A stretch of DNA of 64,000 bases from DSBG01 sp049975365 (GCA_049975365.1 JBNGDS010000005.1:1-64000); one strand, 5' to 3'; shown: positions 45,539 through 55,333, numbered from the stretch's first letter. Translations and numbers: made by a program. Notes: a model not told the origin generated them from the letters alone.

Positions 45539-47613
45539 GCACGAAAGACCTGCTTTTCGAGATCGGCACCGAGGAGATTCCTTCCGGGTTCATTCCACCA
45601 GCGCTCAGGTTCATGAAGACCTTTGTAGAAGGGAGACTTTCCGCCATCAAGATCGAGGGAGGCCCTGTAGAGGTCTTCGGTACCCCGAGGAGACTTGCAT
45701 TGAGGGTCAGAGGCCTCTCTGAGACGCTCCCTGACACAGTGGAAACACGGATGGGCCCTCCCAAGAACATCTCCTTCGACACGGAGGGAAATCCCACCAA
45801 GGCAGGAATCGGATTTGCTGCCTCAGCGGGGGTGGATATCTCCGAAGTCGTAATCCAGACAACGCCGAAGGGGGAGTATTTAAGTGTCACCAGGACCATC
45901 CCAGGCAAGCCGGCAGTGGACGTTCTCCCGGCCCTTCTGGAAGAGATGGTCTCTGCCATGCCCTTTCCCAAGACCATGAGGTGGTCGAATCCCGGGGTCC
46001 GGTTCGCCCGTCCCGTGCACTGGCTCCTGGCCCTGTTCGGGGACACGGTCCTCCCGGTGAAATTCGGATCCATCGTTGCATCTGATACGACCTATGGGAA
46101 CCGGTTCATGTCGCCATCTCCGTTTTCCCTGAACAGCCCACAGCAGTATGAGGACCTTCTTGCTGAACACGCTGTGATTGCAGACATTGACACGAGAAAG
46201 GCGATGATCTGGAAAGAGATAGAAGACCAGGCACAGGCAATCGGCGCTGTGGTGAAGGACAAAGACCTCCTTGACGAAGTTGCGGGATTGCTCGAATTTC
46301 CCCACGTGATCGTTGGGTCCTTCAGCGAAGATTTTCTCGCCCTCCCGCCAGAGGTGCTCGTGACCGTGATGAAGCATCATCAGAGATACTTCCCCCTGTA
46401 TTCAAATACTGAGAACAATCGTCTCGTTCCGTACTTCTGCGCTGTGAGCAACGTCGTGCCCACGAACGACAGCACTGTGAGAACAGGATATGAACGAGTG
46501 CTCAAGGCCAGGCTCGACGATGCCAGATATTTCTTCACCGAGGATCTCAAGACCCCCCTTGAGACGTATGCACAGAGACTCGAGAATGTAATCTTTCACA
46601 AGGACCTCGGGACATCCGCGGACAAGGTCGCGCGGTTCACCGCGGTGGCCATCAGCCTTGCGGAAAAACTTGATCCTGAAAAAAAAGAGATCGTGAAAAA
46701 GGTCGCCTCCCTGTGCAAAGGCGATCTCAACAGCCTCATGGTCTATGAACTACCCGAGCTTCAGGGGATCATGGGGAGGGAATACGCCCTCCGCCAAGGC
46801 CACGACAGGGAAACCGCAATAGCCATCCATGAGCACTACCTGCCGGCCTCTGCTGAAGATGCACTTCCCTCAGGGGTTGTGGGTGACATCGTGGGTATTG
46901 CCGACAGGATCGATACCATCTGCGGCTTTTTCGGCATCGGTATGGTCCCGAGTGGTACCTCAGACCCCTACGCCCTCAGGAGGCAGGCGATTGCCATCGA
47001 GAACATCCTCCTGGAGAAGGGGTACCGTATCTCGATCCCGTGGCTCATCGGCGAGTCCCTCACACACCTCAAACATTCACTGAAGAGACCTGAGGGCGAG
47101 GTGAAACAGGATGTGCTCACCTTTTTTGCGAACCGGTTCGTTTCAATTCTTCAGGCGCGGGGGATCCCTGGAGATACGATCGAGTCCGTAATTGCATCCT
47201 TCGATGATCCCCTCGACACGTTCAAGCGCGCTGAGGCAATAGAACTGGTGAGAAGGGAGCAGTGGTTCCCCGCCATCTGTGCGGCGAGCAAGCGCGTGGA
47301 AAATATCCTCAAGAAAACCGAGGCCGGCAATGAGGTGAACCAGGAGCTGTTCTCTCAGGACGAGGAACGGGATCTCTTCCGGGCTTTCCAAGACATAGAA
47401 AACTCCTTCATTGTTCGTGCCGGAAAGGGAGACTATGCCTCTGCCTTGAAGCTGCTCTCAAGCCTCAAGGATCCCATAGACAGGTTTTTCGAGGGGGTTC
47501 TGGTTATGAGCGATGACCCAAACGTCAGGAACAACAGAATTGCACTCCTGAAATCCCTCATCCAACTGTTCGACAGGGTTGCGAAGTTCTCAAAGATAAC
47601 ACCCCAGCAATGA
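45535..47613 (+). CDS. glyS: Glycyl-tRNA synthetase beta subunit
   Basis: The 692-residue beta subunit, which holds the tRNA-binding and HD-like domains. The start LLFEIGTEEIPSGFIPPAL and the internal FLEFPHVIVGSF-type segment (here LLEFPHVIVGSFSEDFLALP) followed by MKHHQRYFPL are typical. The C-terminal anticodon-binding DALR-like domain is present. ATG 45535 overlaps glyQ and the stop overlaps the dGTPase-like gene by 4 bases. Confidence 0.97.
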   Translation: MSTKDLLFEIGTEEIPSGFIPPALRFMKTFVEGRLSAIKIEGGPVEVFGTPRRLALRVRGLSETLPDTVETRMGPPKNISFDTEGNPTKAGIGFAASAGVDISEVVIQTTPKGEYLSVTRTIPGKPAVDVLPALLEEMVSAMPFPKTMRWSNPGVRFARPVHWLLALFGDTVLPVKFGSIVASDTTYGNRFMSPSPFSLNSPQQYEDLLAEHAVIADIDTRKAMIWKEIEDQAQAIGAVVKDKDLLDEVAGLLEFPHVIVGSFSEDFLALPPEVLVTVMKHHQRYFPLYSNTENNRLVPYFCAVSNVVPTNDSTVRTGYERVLKARLDDARYFFTEDLKTPLETYAQRLENVIFHKDLGTSADKVARFTAVAISLAEKLDPEKKEIVKKVASLCKGDLNSLMVYELPELQGIMGREYALRQGHDRETAIAIHEHYLPASAEDALPSGVVGDIVGIADRIDTICGFFGIGMVPSGTSDPYALRRQAIAIENILLEKGYRISIPWLIGESLTHLKHSLKRPEGEVKQDVLTFFANRFVSILQARGIPGDTIESVIASFDDPLDTFKRAEAIELVRREQWFPAICAASKRVENILKKTEAGNEVNQELFSQDEERDLFRAFQDIENSFIVRAGKGDYASALKLLSSLKDPIDRFFEGVLVMSDDPNVRNNRIALLKSLIQLFDRVAKFSKITPQQ

Positions 47614-48689
47614 AAAAGGTCTTGCCTGCACACGGAATCAGAAGGAGACGGGACGAATCCAGCAGGAGAGACATGAGGGATGCCTTCTCCATTGACGTGG
47701 ATCGCATCCTGCACTCCCAGGCGTACACATCCTACATCGACAAGACCCAGGTATTCTATCTCGTGGGTCACCAGGGGATCTCACACCGGGTCATTCATGT
47801 CCAGCTGCTCTCCCGCATCGCGCGGACCATTGGGAGAAAGCTGGGTCTCAACGACGACCTGATCGAAGCGATTGCCATCGGGCATGATATCGGGCATCCT
47901 CCCTTCGGCCATGATGGGGAACAGTATTTGAGCGAGCTCTGCACAGGGGCTGGGATAGGTCCGTTCAAACACAACCTCCAGGCCGTTCAGGCCCTGGAAA
48001 AGATAGAAAAAGCAGGATCTGGACTGAACCTGACCCTCCAGGTGCTCGACGGGATACTCTGTCACAACGGTGAGATGACCGAGCAGTCGATCTCCCCGGA
48101 GGAGGGCGCGAGCTTTGACGATCTGGACAGAAAGATCGGGATAATCCGGGAAGGCGGCAATCCCGTCCCCATGACCATGGAAGGATGCCTGGTGAGGGTC
48201 GCAGACACCATCAGCTATATCGGGAGAGATATCGAGGATGCCATATCTCTGAAGATCATTGAGAGGGAGGAGATCCCTCAGGACGTGACCGCCGTTCTCG
48301 GAGATACCAATGGAAAGATCGTCTATGCACTGGTGGAGGATCTGATCGGCCATTCAAATGACGAGGCCATCGTGTATTCCAAGAGAGTATTCTTTGCCCT
48401 GAAGAGGCTGAAGACATTCAACTACGAAAAAATCTACCTCGACACCAGGGTCAAGGCAGAGTCGTCAAAGATCAGGACCATGTACAGACTCGTGTTCGGG
48501 AGGCTCGTGGAAGACCACATAGCCTCGAGAAAAGAATCTCCGGTATACACAGAATTTATCAGCCGGCTTGGCCCCCGGTATGTCCAGGAACATGGCCCAT
48601 ATGAGACTGTGCGGGACTACATCGCAAGCCTGACTGATTCAGGGTTTCTCCGCCTTTTTCATACCCTGTTCGTGCCCAGGGTCGACTGA
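47610..48689 (+). CDS. dGTPase-like HD-domain triphosphohydrolase
   Basis: A 359-residue protein of the dNTP triphosphohydrolase family, which converts dNTPs to nucleosides and tripolyphosphate. The HD metal site is formed by His in TQVFYLVGHQGISHRVIHVQ, the motif GHDIGHPPFGHDGE (about 91) and a later Asp in VADTISYIGRDIEDA. Relatives are allosteric hexamers controlling dNTP pools. It starts 4 bases inside glyS, suggesting co-transcription. It converges with the selenoprotein gene. Confidence 0.9.
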   Translation: MKKVLPAHGIRRRRDESSRRDMRDAFSIDVDRILHSQAYTSYIDKTQVFYLVGHQGISHRVIHVQLLSRIARTIGRKLGLNDDLIEAIAIGHDIGHPPFGHDGEQYLSELCTGAGIGPFKHNLQAVQALEKIEKAGSGLNLTLQVLDGILCHNGEMTEQSISPEEGASFDDLDRKIGIIREGGNPVPMTMEGCLVRVADTISYIGRDIEDAISLKIIEREEIPQDVTAVLGDTNGKIVYALVEDLIGHSNDEAIVYSKRVFFALKRLKTFNYEKIYLDTRVKAESSKIRTMYRLVFGRLVEDHIASRKESPVYTEFISRLGPRYVQEHGPYETVRDYIASLTDSGFLRLFHTLFVPRVD

Positions 48690-48730
48690 ACTGATTGTTT
48701 TTGCCCATCACCGATGAGCCGTCACACTCC

Positions 48731-48934
48731 TCAAGAACCGCCGTACCCGACCTGTACGGTTCCTCCCTCCACAATGACCGGAACAACACGTCTCCCGCCC
48801 GAGAGCTTGAGCATCTCTTGAAGCTTGGAATTGTCTTTCTTCACATCGTAGTACGCAGCTTTTGACCCATAGGCCGACCTGGCCTGGTCTGTATACGGTC
48901 AACCTGCCTTTCCGTAGATGATGATGTCAGACAT
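48731..48934 (-). CDS. UXX-star type selenoprotein with in-frame UGA (Sec)
   Basis: A 67-residue thioredoxin/glutaredoxin-like protein. ATG at 48934 has a perfect GGAGGT site 6 bases before it. The reading frame gives MSDIIIYGKAG, then UGA at 48899-48901, then PYTDQARSAYG, and continues without other stops to KLSGGRRVVPVIVEGGTVQVGYGGS and TGA at 48731-48733. The UGA stands exactly where glutaredoxins have the first Cys of CPYC, so it should be read as selenocysteine (U-P-Y-T). This matches the UXX-star family of small redox selenoproteins. A bSECIS-like hairpin follows the UGA. It lies last in the minus-strand transporter operon. Gene callers would miss it. The redox partner is unknown. Confidence 0.88.
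48864..48889 (-). promoter_or_regulatory. bSECIS-like hairpin after the UGA codon
   Basis: Starting 9 bases after the UGA, GACCAGGCC and GGCCT-ATG-GGTC pair in 9 base pairs with a 3-base bulge, capped by the loop AGGUC. The GGU in the loop, about 20 bases from the UGA, fits the rule for bacterial SECIS elements read by SelB. Confidence 0.7.
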
Positions 48935-49035
48935 ACAACGACCTCCAGAATATGGGTACTGATGGACTATAGCGTGAGAGAAACGAGAGGGCAAGGGTAT
49001 TCAATGCCGGAACAGCTCAGGAGAAGATTCTTCTC

Positions 49036-50292
49036 CTATGTCCATTCACGCTTGTCCACAAGTGGCTTTGCATCCCCCGCGATGCTTCCCGGCGCAACAA
49101 ACTCCACCCGGTCAACCTTGACCGTACAGATTTCCTGGAACATCCGTTCAAAGTGCTCAGGAAAACCGATTCTGTCGATCTGGGTGTCCCGCGGATCGAT
49201 TCGTGCAGTCAGGATATCCCGGTGACCTTCCCGTTCTATGACAAGCTGCATGGAGGTGCCGGGAAACGTTTCTGCGAGATGTTTCACCTGGCTCGGGGCC
49301 ACGAACATACCGCGTACTTTCACCGCATCCCCCACGCGTCCCGCGATGCCGGCAAGCCGGAGACTCGTCCTGCCACAGGGGCATGGTTCTACGATCAGCC
49401 GTGAAAGATCCCCGGTCCCGAACCGAAACAGGAAGAACTGTGAATTCAGGCGGGTCACCACCACCTCGCCCAACTCTCCCTGACCGACATGTCTCCCAGT
49501 TGCCGGATCAACGAGCTCAACGATCACCTCCTCGCAGATATGCCATCCATTTTTTTCTGGACATTCATAGGCGACATCGCCCACTTCGGTGGCCCCGTAC
49601 ATCTGATAGGTATCGATCCCGAACTCTGTATCAAATCGCTTCCGCAGCGATGGTTGGAGAGGCTCTGCAGCAAAACACGCCCGTTTCACGGAAAAGTCTG
49701 TCGCGAAGGAGTAGCCCATCTCGTGGGCCTTTTCGATGATGGCAATGAGGAAACTCGGCGTACCGGTATATCCGGTAATGCCGAGGTCTTTGATGAGCTG
49801 AACCTGCTGCTGGGATGACGATGTGCCCGAAGGAACAACAGTAGCGCCCACACGGGCGAGGCCGCCATGAAAGGTAAGTCCGGCCGCTACCATATGGTAG
49901 GAGAAGGCATTGAGCACCACGTCGCCTGGTTTGAAACCAGCTGCCGCGTAGGCACGAGCCCACAGAGGATCATGAGATCCCAGATGTGGTTCATACACCG
50001 GACCTGGTGACGTGAATATTCTCTCGATGGGGGCTCCAGGGTCCGTAAGCCCTCCAAAGGGGGGATCCTGTGCCTCGAGTTCCACAAGCTGTTCCCTGGT
50101 TATGACCGGCAGGCGTACAAGGTCTTGTATTCCCTGAATATCTGATGGGGTCACTCCCTGCTCGTCCATCATCTTTCTGACCCGTGGAGAGCGCTCATAC
50201 CCAAGGCGAACCATTTCAGCAATCCTGGAGTTCATGTATGCATCGCGTTCATCTCGTGGCAGGGTTTCTTTTTCATCAAAATAGGTTGACAT
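49036..50292 (-). CDS. Phenylacetate-CoA ligase-like protein (PaaK family)
   Basis: A 418-residue PaaK-type AMP-forming CoA ligase. The adenylate motif YGATEVGDVAYEC, the ARIDPRD tail region and zinc-type cysteines (CPEKNGWHICEE and PCPCGRTSLRLAGIAGR) fit the family. The phosphate loop reads FTSPGPVYEP instead of the usual SSGTTG, a variant I associate with PaaK-like ligases near Liv-type transporters. The substrate is probably an aryl or phenylalkyl acid, by inference. ATG 50292 has GAGGAGGAA before it. It is the seventh protein gene of the operon. Confidence 0.85.
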   Translation of the reverse strand: MSTYFDEKETLPRDERDAYMNSRIAEMVRLGYERSPRVRKMMDEQGVTPSDIQGIQDLVRLPVITREQLVELEAQDPPFGGLTDPGAPIERIFTSPGPVYEPHLGSHDPLWARAYAAAGFKPGDVVLNAFSYHMVAAGLTFHGGLARVGATVVPSGTSSSQQQVQLIKDLGITGYTGTPSFLIAIIEKAHEMGYSFATDFSVKRACFAAEPLQPSLRKRFDTEFGIDTYQMYGATEVGDVAYECPEKNGWHICEEVIVELVDPATGRHVGQGELGEVVVTRLNSQFFLFRFGTGDLSRLIVEPCPCGRTSLRLAGIAGRVGDAVKVRGMFVAPSQVKHLAETFPGTSMQLVIEREGHRDILTARIDPRDTQIDRIGFPEHFERMFQEICTVKVDRVEFVAPGSIAGDAKPLVDKREWT

Positions 50293-50394
50293 ACCGTTCC
50301 TCCTCACAAGGTAGTTGTACAATGCCCCGGGTACGTGGTCAATGGAGGAAGAATTCTACCTGTACACCGCACCGAGAGACAATCACCACACTCC

Positions 50395-51198
50395 CTATAA
50401 CCACCTCTTGCGCCGTTTGTAGGATTTTACGTCGCGATATGACCTGGCGGTGCCCCCTGCCCCTACGCCGAGGTAGAATTCCTTCACGTCCGGGTTTTCC
50501 CGCAGTTCATGGGAGGCGCCTTCCATGACGATCTTGCCGTTTTCCATGACGTAGCCGTAATGGGCGATCTGCAGTGCCATGTTCGCATTCTGCTCCACAA
50601 GGATGATGGTGGAGCCCTGTTCCTCGTTGATCCTGGAGATGATCCGGAAGATCTCTTTGACCACCAGCGGAGCAAGACCGAGAGACGGTTCATCCAGCAG
50701 CAGGAGTTTCGGATGGGCCATCAAGGCCCTGCCCATGACGAGCATCTGCAACTCACCCCCGCTGCAGTATCCTGCCAATGTTTTCCGTCGTTTCACCAGA
50801 GACGGAAAGTAGTGGTAGACCATCTCGAGATCTCGCTTGTATGGTTTTGTCCATCTGGTGGCGGTGCCGACCCTCAGGTTTTCCTCCATGGTCAGGTACT
50901 TGAACGGCTGTCTCCCCTCGAGGACCTGGATGATACCCAGTCTGGTGATCTCTTCAGGGGAAGAATTCTGGACAGGGACACCATCGTAAATAATCGAGCC
51001 TTCGGTCACTTTCCCGTTCTCGGGTTTGAGGAGGCCTGATATGGCCTTGAGGGTCGTCGTCTTTCCGGCTCCGTTACTCCCCAGGAGCGATACGATTCGA
51101 TGTTTCTCAACAGACAGCGACACCCCCTTGAGCACCTGGATCACGTCCGAGTACACCACGCTGATATTATTGAGTTGTAGAACCGTTGTATCCTTCAC
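50395..51198 (-). CDS. livF: Branched-chain-type ABC transporter ATP-binding protein LivF
   Basis: A 267-residue ABC ATPase: Walker A LLGSNGAGKTT, Q-loop IIQVLEGRQPF, signature CSGGELQMLVMGRAL, Walker B LLLLDEPSLGL and the EQNANMALQIAHYGYVMENG end typical of LivF. GTG 51198 lies 17 bases after the LivM stop and is preferred; a longer frame to 51234 would run into livM. It works with LivG on the LivH-LivM membrane pair. Confidence 0.9.
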   Translation of the reverse strand: MKDTTVLQLNNISVVYSDVIQVLKGVSLSVEKHRIVSLLGSNGAGKTTTLKAISGLLKPENGKVTEGSIIYDGVPVQNSSPEEITRLGIIQVLEGRQPFKYLTMEENLRVGTATRWTKPYKRDLEMVYHYFPSLVKRRKTLAGYCSGGELQMLVMGRALMAHPKLLLLDEPSLGLAPLVVKEIFRIISRINEEQGSTIILVEQNANMALQIAHYGYVMENGKIVMEGASHELRENPDVKEFYLGVGAGGTARSYRDVKSYKRRKRWL

Positions 51199-51215
51199 TC
51201 GACCACCCCCTTGCC

Positions 51216-52286
51216 TCAGTACGAGAACGGCCACAACCTGAAGTTCGAGCGTACAATGCGCCAGAGTTCAGCCAGTCCCTTCGGTTCGAAGAGGATGAAC
51301 AGGACAATGGCAAGCCCGAAGGCAAATTCCCTCAGGGAGGCCAGGTTGAGTCCGAACCCCTTGAGGATACCCATGTTCATGAATGTATCAGTTATCCCCC
51401 GGAGGACCTCGTTCAGACCGGTGATGAAGATTGCCCCGAAGATAGCGCCCGGGACACTTCCAAGGCCTCCAATGATGACCATGGCGATATATTCCACTGA
51501 CAGCGAGAGCGTGAACGGCTCCGTGGTGATGCTGATCATGTAGTATGCCCAGACAGACCCCGCAATACCTGCATAGAATGAGCTGATGGCGAATGAGAGC
51601 AGCTTGTAGGGAAAGATCGGAATCCCCATGCCCTCTGCGGCACGATCGTTGTCCCGAATGGCTATGAACGCCCTGCCATAGCGTGTGCGCATCAGGTTTA
51701 CCGTTAAAAAGGTAACCATCACGAGAATGGCATAGATCACATAAAAAAAATGCCTGTCTTCACTCATTTCGATACCCAGGAGAGATGCTGTGGGCAGCGT
51801 TATCCCCATCGTCCCTCGAGTGAGACTCTCCCAGTGGAGGAGTACGTATTCGATGATGAACTGGCCGGCCAGCGTTGCGATGGTCAAGTAGAGCCCCTTG
51901 AGTCTGCCTGAGGGGATTCCGAAGATCATGCCGATGCCAGCTGTGATCAGTCCTGCAGTTGGGACGGAAAGCCAGAAGGGAAACCCAAGTCGCGTGGCCA
52001 GTATTGCACCCGCATATGCCCCTACGCCGAAGAAAGCACCGTGGCCAAGGGATATCTGCCCTGTGAATCCGATGAGGATGTTGAGCCCCATAGCTCCGAT
52101 AGCAGCGATCCCCGTCATGTTGATGACATAGAGCAGGTATGGACTGCTGGCAAAGGGAATGATCCCGAACAGGACGAGGAGCCCTATGAAGAGCCAGAAC
52201 CGACCGAAATCGGTCTCAAAGATTCTCAGCTCCTCAGCGTAGCGTTCCCGGTAGTTTCCGCAGGGATGAAAGCGCAGCCTTTTCAT
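51216..52286 (-). CDS. livM: Branched-chain-type ABC transporter permease LivM
   Basis: 356 residues with about eight to ten membrane segments. GLNILIGFTGQISLGHGAFFGVGAYAGAIL is the LivM signature, and EGMGIPIFPYKLLSFAISSFYAGIAGSVWAYYM follows. The cytoplasmic tail is longer than in E. coli LivM. ATG 52286 starts 15 bases after livH. It pairs with LivH to form the import channel. Confidence 0.92.
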   Translation of the reverse strand: MKRLRFHPCGNYRERYAEELRIFETDFGRFWLFIGLLVLFGIIPFASSPYLLYVINMTGIAAIGAMGLNILIGFTGQISLGHGAFFGVGAYAGAILATRLGFPFWLSVPTAGLITAGIGMIFGIPSGRLKGLYLTIATLAGQFIIEYVLLHWESLTRGTMGITLPTASLLGIEMSEDRHFFYVIYAILVMVTFLTVNLMRTRYGRAFIAIRDNDRAAEGMGIPIFPYKLLSFAISSFYAGIAGSVWAYYMISITTEPFTLSLSVEYIAMVIIGGLGSVPGAIFGAIFITGLNEVLRGITDTFMNMGILKGFGLNLASLREFAFGLAIVLFILFEPKGLAELWRIVRSNFRLWPFSY

Positions 52287-52301
52287 ATCGGCATCTCGTG
52301 G

Positions 52302-53180
52302 TTATACCCGCTCGATCTCAACAAGACCGAAGAGCCCATAGGGTTTGATGAGCAGGATGAAGACCAGGATCACATAGGGCACGACATCCCGAAGAGACGG
52401 AGAAATGTACCCGCAGGTAAAGGTTTCCAGGAGCCCGATGATGATGCCACCGATGATGGCGCCACCGATGCTGTCGAGACCCCCCAGGATGACAACGGGA
52501 AAGACCTTCAACCCGATGGAGGTGATCTCGTGGACATTGGTTCCATTGATGATGCCCAGCACGATCCCGCTCATGCCCGCGACAAGTGCAGCGATTGCCC
52601 AGGAGAGCGCAAATACCCGTTTGACGTGAACGCCTAACGAGAGAGAAGCCGTCTGGTTGTCTGCAACGGATCTCATGAAGATCCCCTGTGAAGAAAATTT
52701 GAAAAAGAGCCCGAAAAGGACAAGGAAAAGGATCCCGATCGCAGAAGAAGCAACGTAGACCGGTGGGATGAACAGAGTTCCAAGAGTGATCCCGATGCCT
52801 GCGGGAAGGAATTCTGGGTAGGTGTGGAGGTTCCCTCCGAAGACGAACAAGAGGAGTCCCTTGAACATTGACGCCAGTCCCACTGTGAGCATGATGACGA
52901 AGATGAGCGATTCTCCGATAAGGGGGCGGAGGAACACCCGTTCAACCACGAAACCGAGGACAAAGCTGCCTGCCAGGGTGATGAGGAAGGCTACGAGGAT
53001 CGGCACGTGAGCCCAGGAGACCAGCACGAGAAAGACAAAGGCGCCGATGGCCATGAGTTCACCATGGGCAAAGTTCAAGACGCTTGATGACTTGAAAATC
53101 ATGACAAATCCCATGGCGGAAAGCCCGTAGAGCAGGCCGATACTCAGCCCGTTTATCAAAAGCTGGAAAAAGAATTCCAT
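52302..53180 (-). CDS. livH: Branched-chain-type ABC transporter permease LivH
   Basis: 292 residues with about eight membrane segments. The opening LLINGLSIGLLYGLSAMGFVMIFKSSSVLNFAHGELMAIGAF and VFPVVILGGLDSIGGAIIGGIIIGLLE are the LivH marks. ATG 53180 has GGAGGACGGG before it. It lies between the AMP-ligase gene and livM. Confidence 0.93.
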   Translation of the reverse strand: MEFFFQLLINGLSIGLLYGLSAMGFVMIFKSSSVLNFAHGELMAIGAFVFLVLVSWAHVPILVAFLITLAGSFVLGFVVERVFLRPLIGESLIFVIMLTVGLASMFKGLLLFVFGGNLHTYPEFLPAGIGITLGTLFIPPVYVASSAIGILFLVLFGLFFKFSSQGIFMRSVADNQTASLSLGVHVKRVFALSWAIAALVAGMSGIVLGIINGTNVHEITSIGLKVFPVVILGGLDSIGGAIIGGIIIGLLETFTCGYISPSLRDVVPYVILVFILLIKPYGLFGLVEIERV

Positions 53181-53220
53181 TCCCGTCCTCCGTTTGTGTC
53201 GTATCCAGTGTGTCTGAGAT

Positions 53221-55170
53221 TCATGACAGATGTATCACCCTCACCCTGGTTTCGATCATGCCGATCTGTCCATCCCGATAGCGGATCTTCCCCCTCACAT
53301 TCACTTCGTCCTCCCCGGTGTACATGGCTTCAATCAGCTGGATATAGAGCCCGTACACAAAACGGCGTCGTACTTTTCCGGTTCTGGTGAGTTCTTCGTC
53401 ATCTGCATCAAGCAGCTTGTACAGGAGGATGAATTTCCTGATCCGCATGACCTCAGGGAGCTGATCATTCACCTTGATCACTTCGCCGAGGATCAGGTCC
53501 TCCACTTCCGGCCTCTGGGAGAGATCCGTGTAGGTGGTATATGGGATCATGCGATCTTCCGCCCAGTTGCCCACGTTTCCCATGTCGATATTGATGAGTG
53601 CAGTCAGGAATGGTCGTCCTTCACCGAAGATGACCGCTTCCTTGATGAACAGAGAGAATTTGAGACGGGTTTCGATGAAGTCGGGAGAGAAGGCATTCCC
53701 TTCCTTATCCCGTATGATATCCTGTTTCCTCCCGATGATGACAAGATGACCGTCATCATCGAAGTACCCGGCATCTCCCGTGAGCAGCCAGCCGTTTTCA
53801 TAGGCAGCTTCCGTGGCCTCGAAATCGTTGTGGTACCCGGTGAAGACGATGTCACTGGATACAAGGACCTCCTGTTCCGGGGAGATCTTCACGTCAATCC
53901 CCGGAAGTGCTTTCCCGACTGTCTCCGGCTTTACGTCTCCATTCTCCTGAATCTGGAAGACACCGCAGGTCTCTGTCATGCCGTAGCACTGTTTGAGGTT
54001 CAGGCCAACCGCCCTGAAGAATCTGATGACATCAGGGCTTATGGGGTGACCTCCCGTGTAGGCGCTTTTGAACTGGGAGCACCCCACACGATCGAGCAGT
54101 GGCCGAAACACCAGCTGTGATGCGAGCATATTGAGCGTTTTAAAGAAAAGCGGAATGGATTCCTTTCTTGAGATGCGTTCTTCGCAGGCCCTGCCGACCT
54201 TTTCCGCCAGGGAAAAGAGGGTCTTCTTGATGAAGCCTGCGTCGTCTATTTTCACGCGGATCGACGAAGCGAGATCCTCCCAGAATCTGGAGGAGGTGAT
54301 GATGGTGTTAGGGCCGATTTCCCGGAAATCTCCGGAGATCGTTTCTCCGGTCTCGGGAAAGTTCATGGTGAGGCCCCCCAGGAGCGAAACGCCTGCCCCC
54401 CACATCTGATCCACGATCCACGCGGGGGGACTCATCGATAGCCAATTTGAGCCGATGGAAAGAGACTCCGCGTCGATCCATTTACAGGCCATTGACGAGA
54501 AGTTCCGGTGTGTAAGCATTGCGAGCTTGGAGATTCCGGTCGTGCCGGACGTCAAGATCATGAGGGCGACATCGTCAATCCTTCCCAGGGCGAGTTCCTG
54601 CTCGAAGAGATCCGGCCTCTTCGTGTCCAGGGTTTTCCCGAGCTCGAGGAGATCCCTGAAGCTGATCAGCCAGTCATTGTCCGCATAGGACCTCATGCCT
54701 GTGGGATCAACGTACACGACTTTGCTGACAGTGTTCAGCCGGTGCTTTTCCTCGATGAGTTTGTCCACCTGCTCCTGATCCTGCACGATGACAATGCGGG
54801 CCTGGATTCGGTTCAAGGCAGTGCTGAGCTCGGTAGAGACCGCCGAGGTGAAAAGGCACAGGGTCACCGAACCTATGCACTGAGCTCCCAACTGGCTGAA
54901 CAGCCACTCAGGGTGATTGTCCATGACAATTCCTGTGTTGTCCCCGCGGTTCACCCCAAGAGACTGGAGGCCGAGTGCCGTGTATTTTACATAGGAGAGA
55001 TACTCCTCCCAGGAATAGGTCTGCCAGATGCCGTATGCCTTTTCCCTGAGGGCAGTCTCATGCCGTCCCAGGTAGTTTGCCTGACTGGTGAGTATCTGGG
55101 GAAGGGTGGATTGCAGATACGAATCCATGATGTCCCGTGGTATACGTCTGTGAGGGGATGTGTTGTTCAT
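53221..55170 (-). CDS. AMP-forming acyl-CoA synthetase (long-chain/aryl type)
   Basis: A 649-residue ligase with the P-loop LTSGTTGISKLAMLTHRN, YGMTETCGVF and TGDAGYFDDDGHLVIIGRKQDII motifs and the FACS-like C-terminal domain. It activates a carboxylic acid to its CoA ester using ATP. Sitting between livG and livH, it is likely to trap the acid brought in by the transporter. ATG 55170 (MNNTSPH) gives a usual length; upstream the frame remains open without family likeness. Substrate unknown. Confidence 0.88.
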   Translation of the reverse strand: MNNTSPHRRIPRDIMDSYLQSTLPQILTSQANYLGRHETALREKAYGIWQTYSWEEYLSYVKYTALGLQSLGVNRGDNTGIVMDNHPEWLFSQLGAQCIGSVTLCLFTSAVSTELSTALNRIQARIVIVQDQEQVDKLIEEKHRLNTVSKVVYVDPTGMRSYADNDWLISFRDLLELGKTLDTKRPDLFEQELALGRIDDVALMILTSGTTGISKLAMLTHRNFSSMACKWIDAESLSIGSNWLSMSPPAWIVDQMWGAGVSLLGGLTMNFPETGETISGDFREIGPNTIITSSRFWEDLASSIRVKIDDAGFIKKTLFSLAEKVGRACEERISRKESIPLFFKTLNMLASQLVFRPLLDRVGCSQFKSAYTGGHPISPDVIRFFRAVGLNLKQCYGMTETCGVFQIQENGDVKPETVGKALPGIDVKISPEQEVLVSSDIVFTGYHNDFEATEAAYENGWLLTGDAGYFDDDGHLVIIGRKQDIIRDKEGNAFSPDFIETRLKFSLFIKEAVIFGEGRPFLTALINIDMGNVGNWAEDRMIPYTTYTDLSQRPEVEDLILGEVIKVNDQLPEVMRIRKFILLYKLLDADDEELTRTGKVRRRFVYGLYIQLIEAMYTGEDEVNVRGKIRYRDGQIGMIETRVRVIHLS

Positions 55171-55333
55171 TGGCGGTGTCCGAAGAAGGGTATCCCGTGT
55201 GCGACACATCTCCCACCAGCGAGGGACGAGGAAGGCTTGAATTGAACGGGGACAGCAGTGTTCAGAGGAATGCATGCGGGAAATCCCCGGGATACCCCCT
55301 GCACAGATGCACATTCCATGGTGGAGTAACTCG

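Noticed and set aside
48731..48901. Reading the UGA at 48899 as a normal stop, leaving an 11-residue peptide
   Set aside because: The frame after UGA is open, protein-like and family-like, with a good ribosome site and SECIS-like hairpin.
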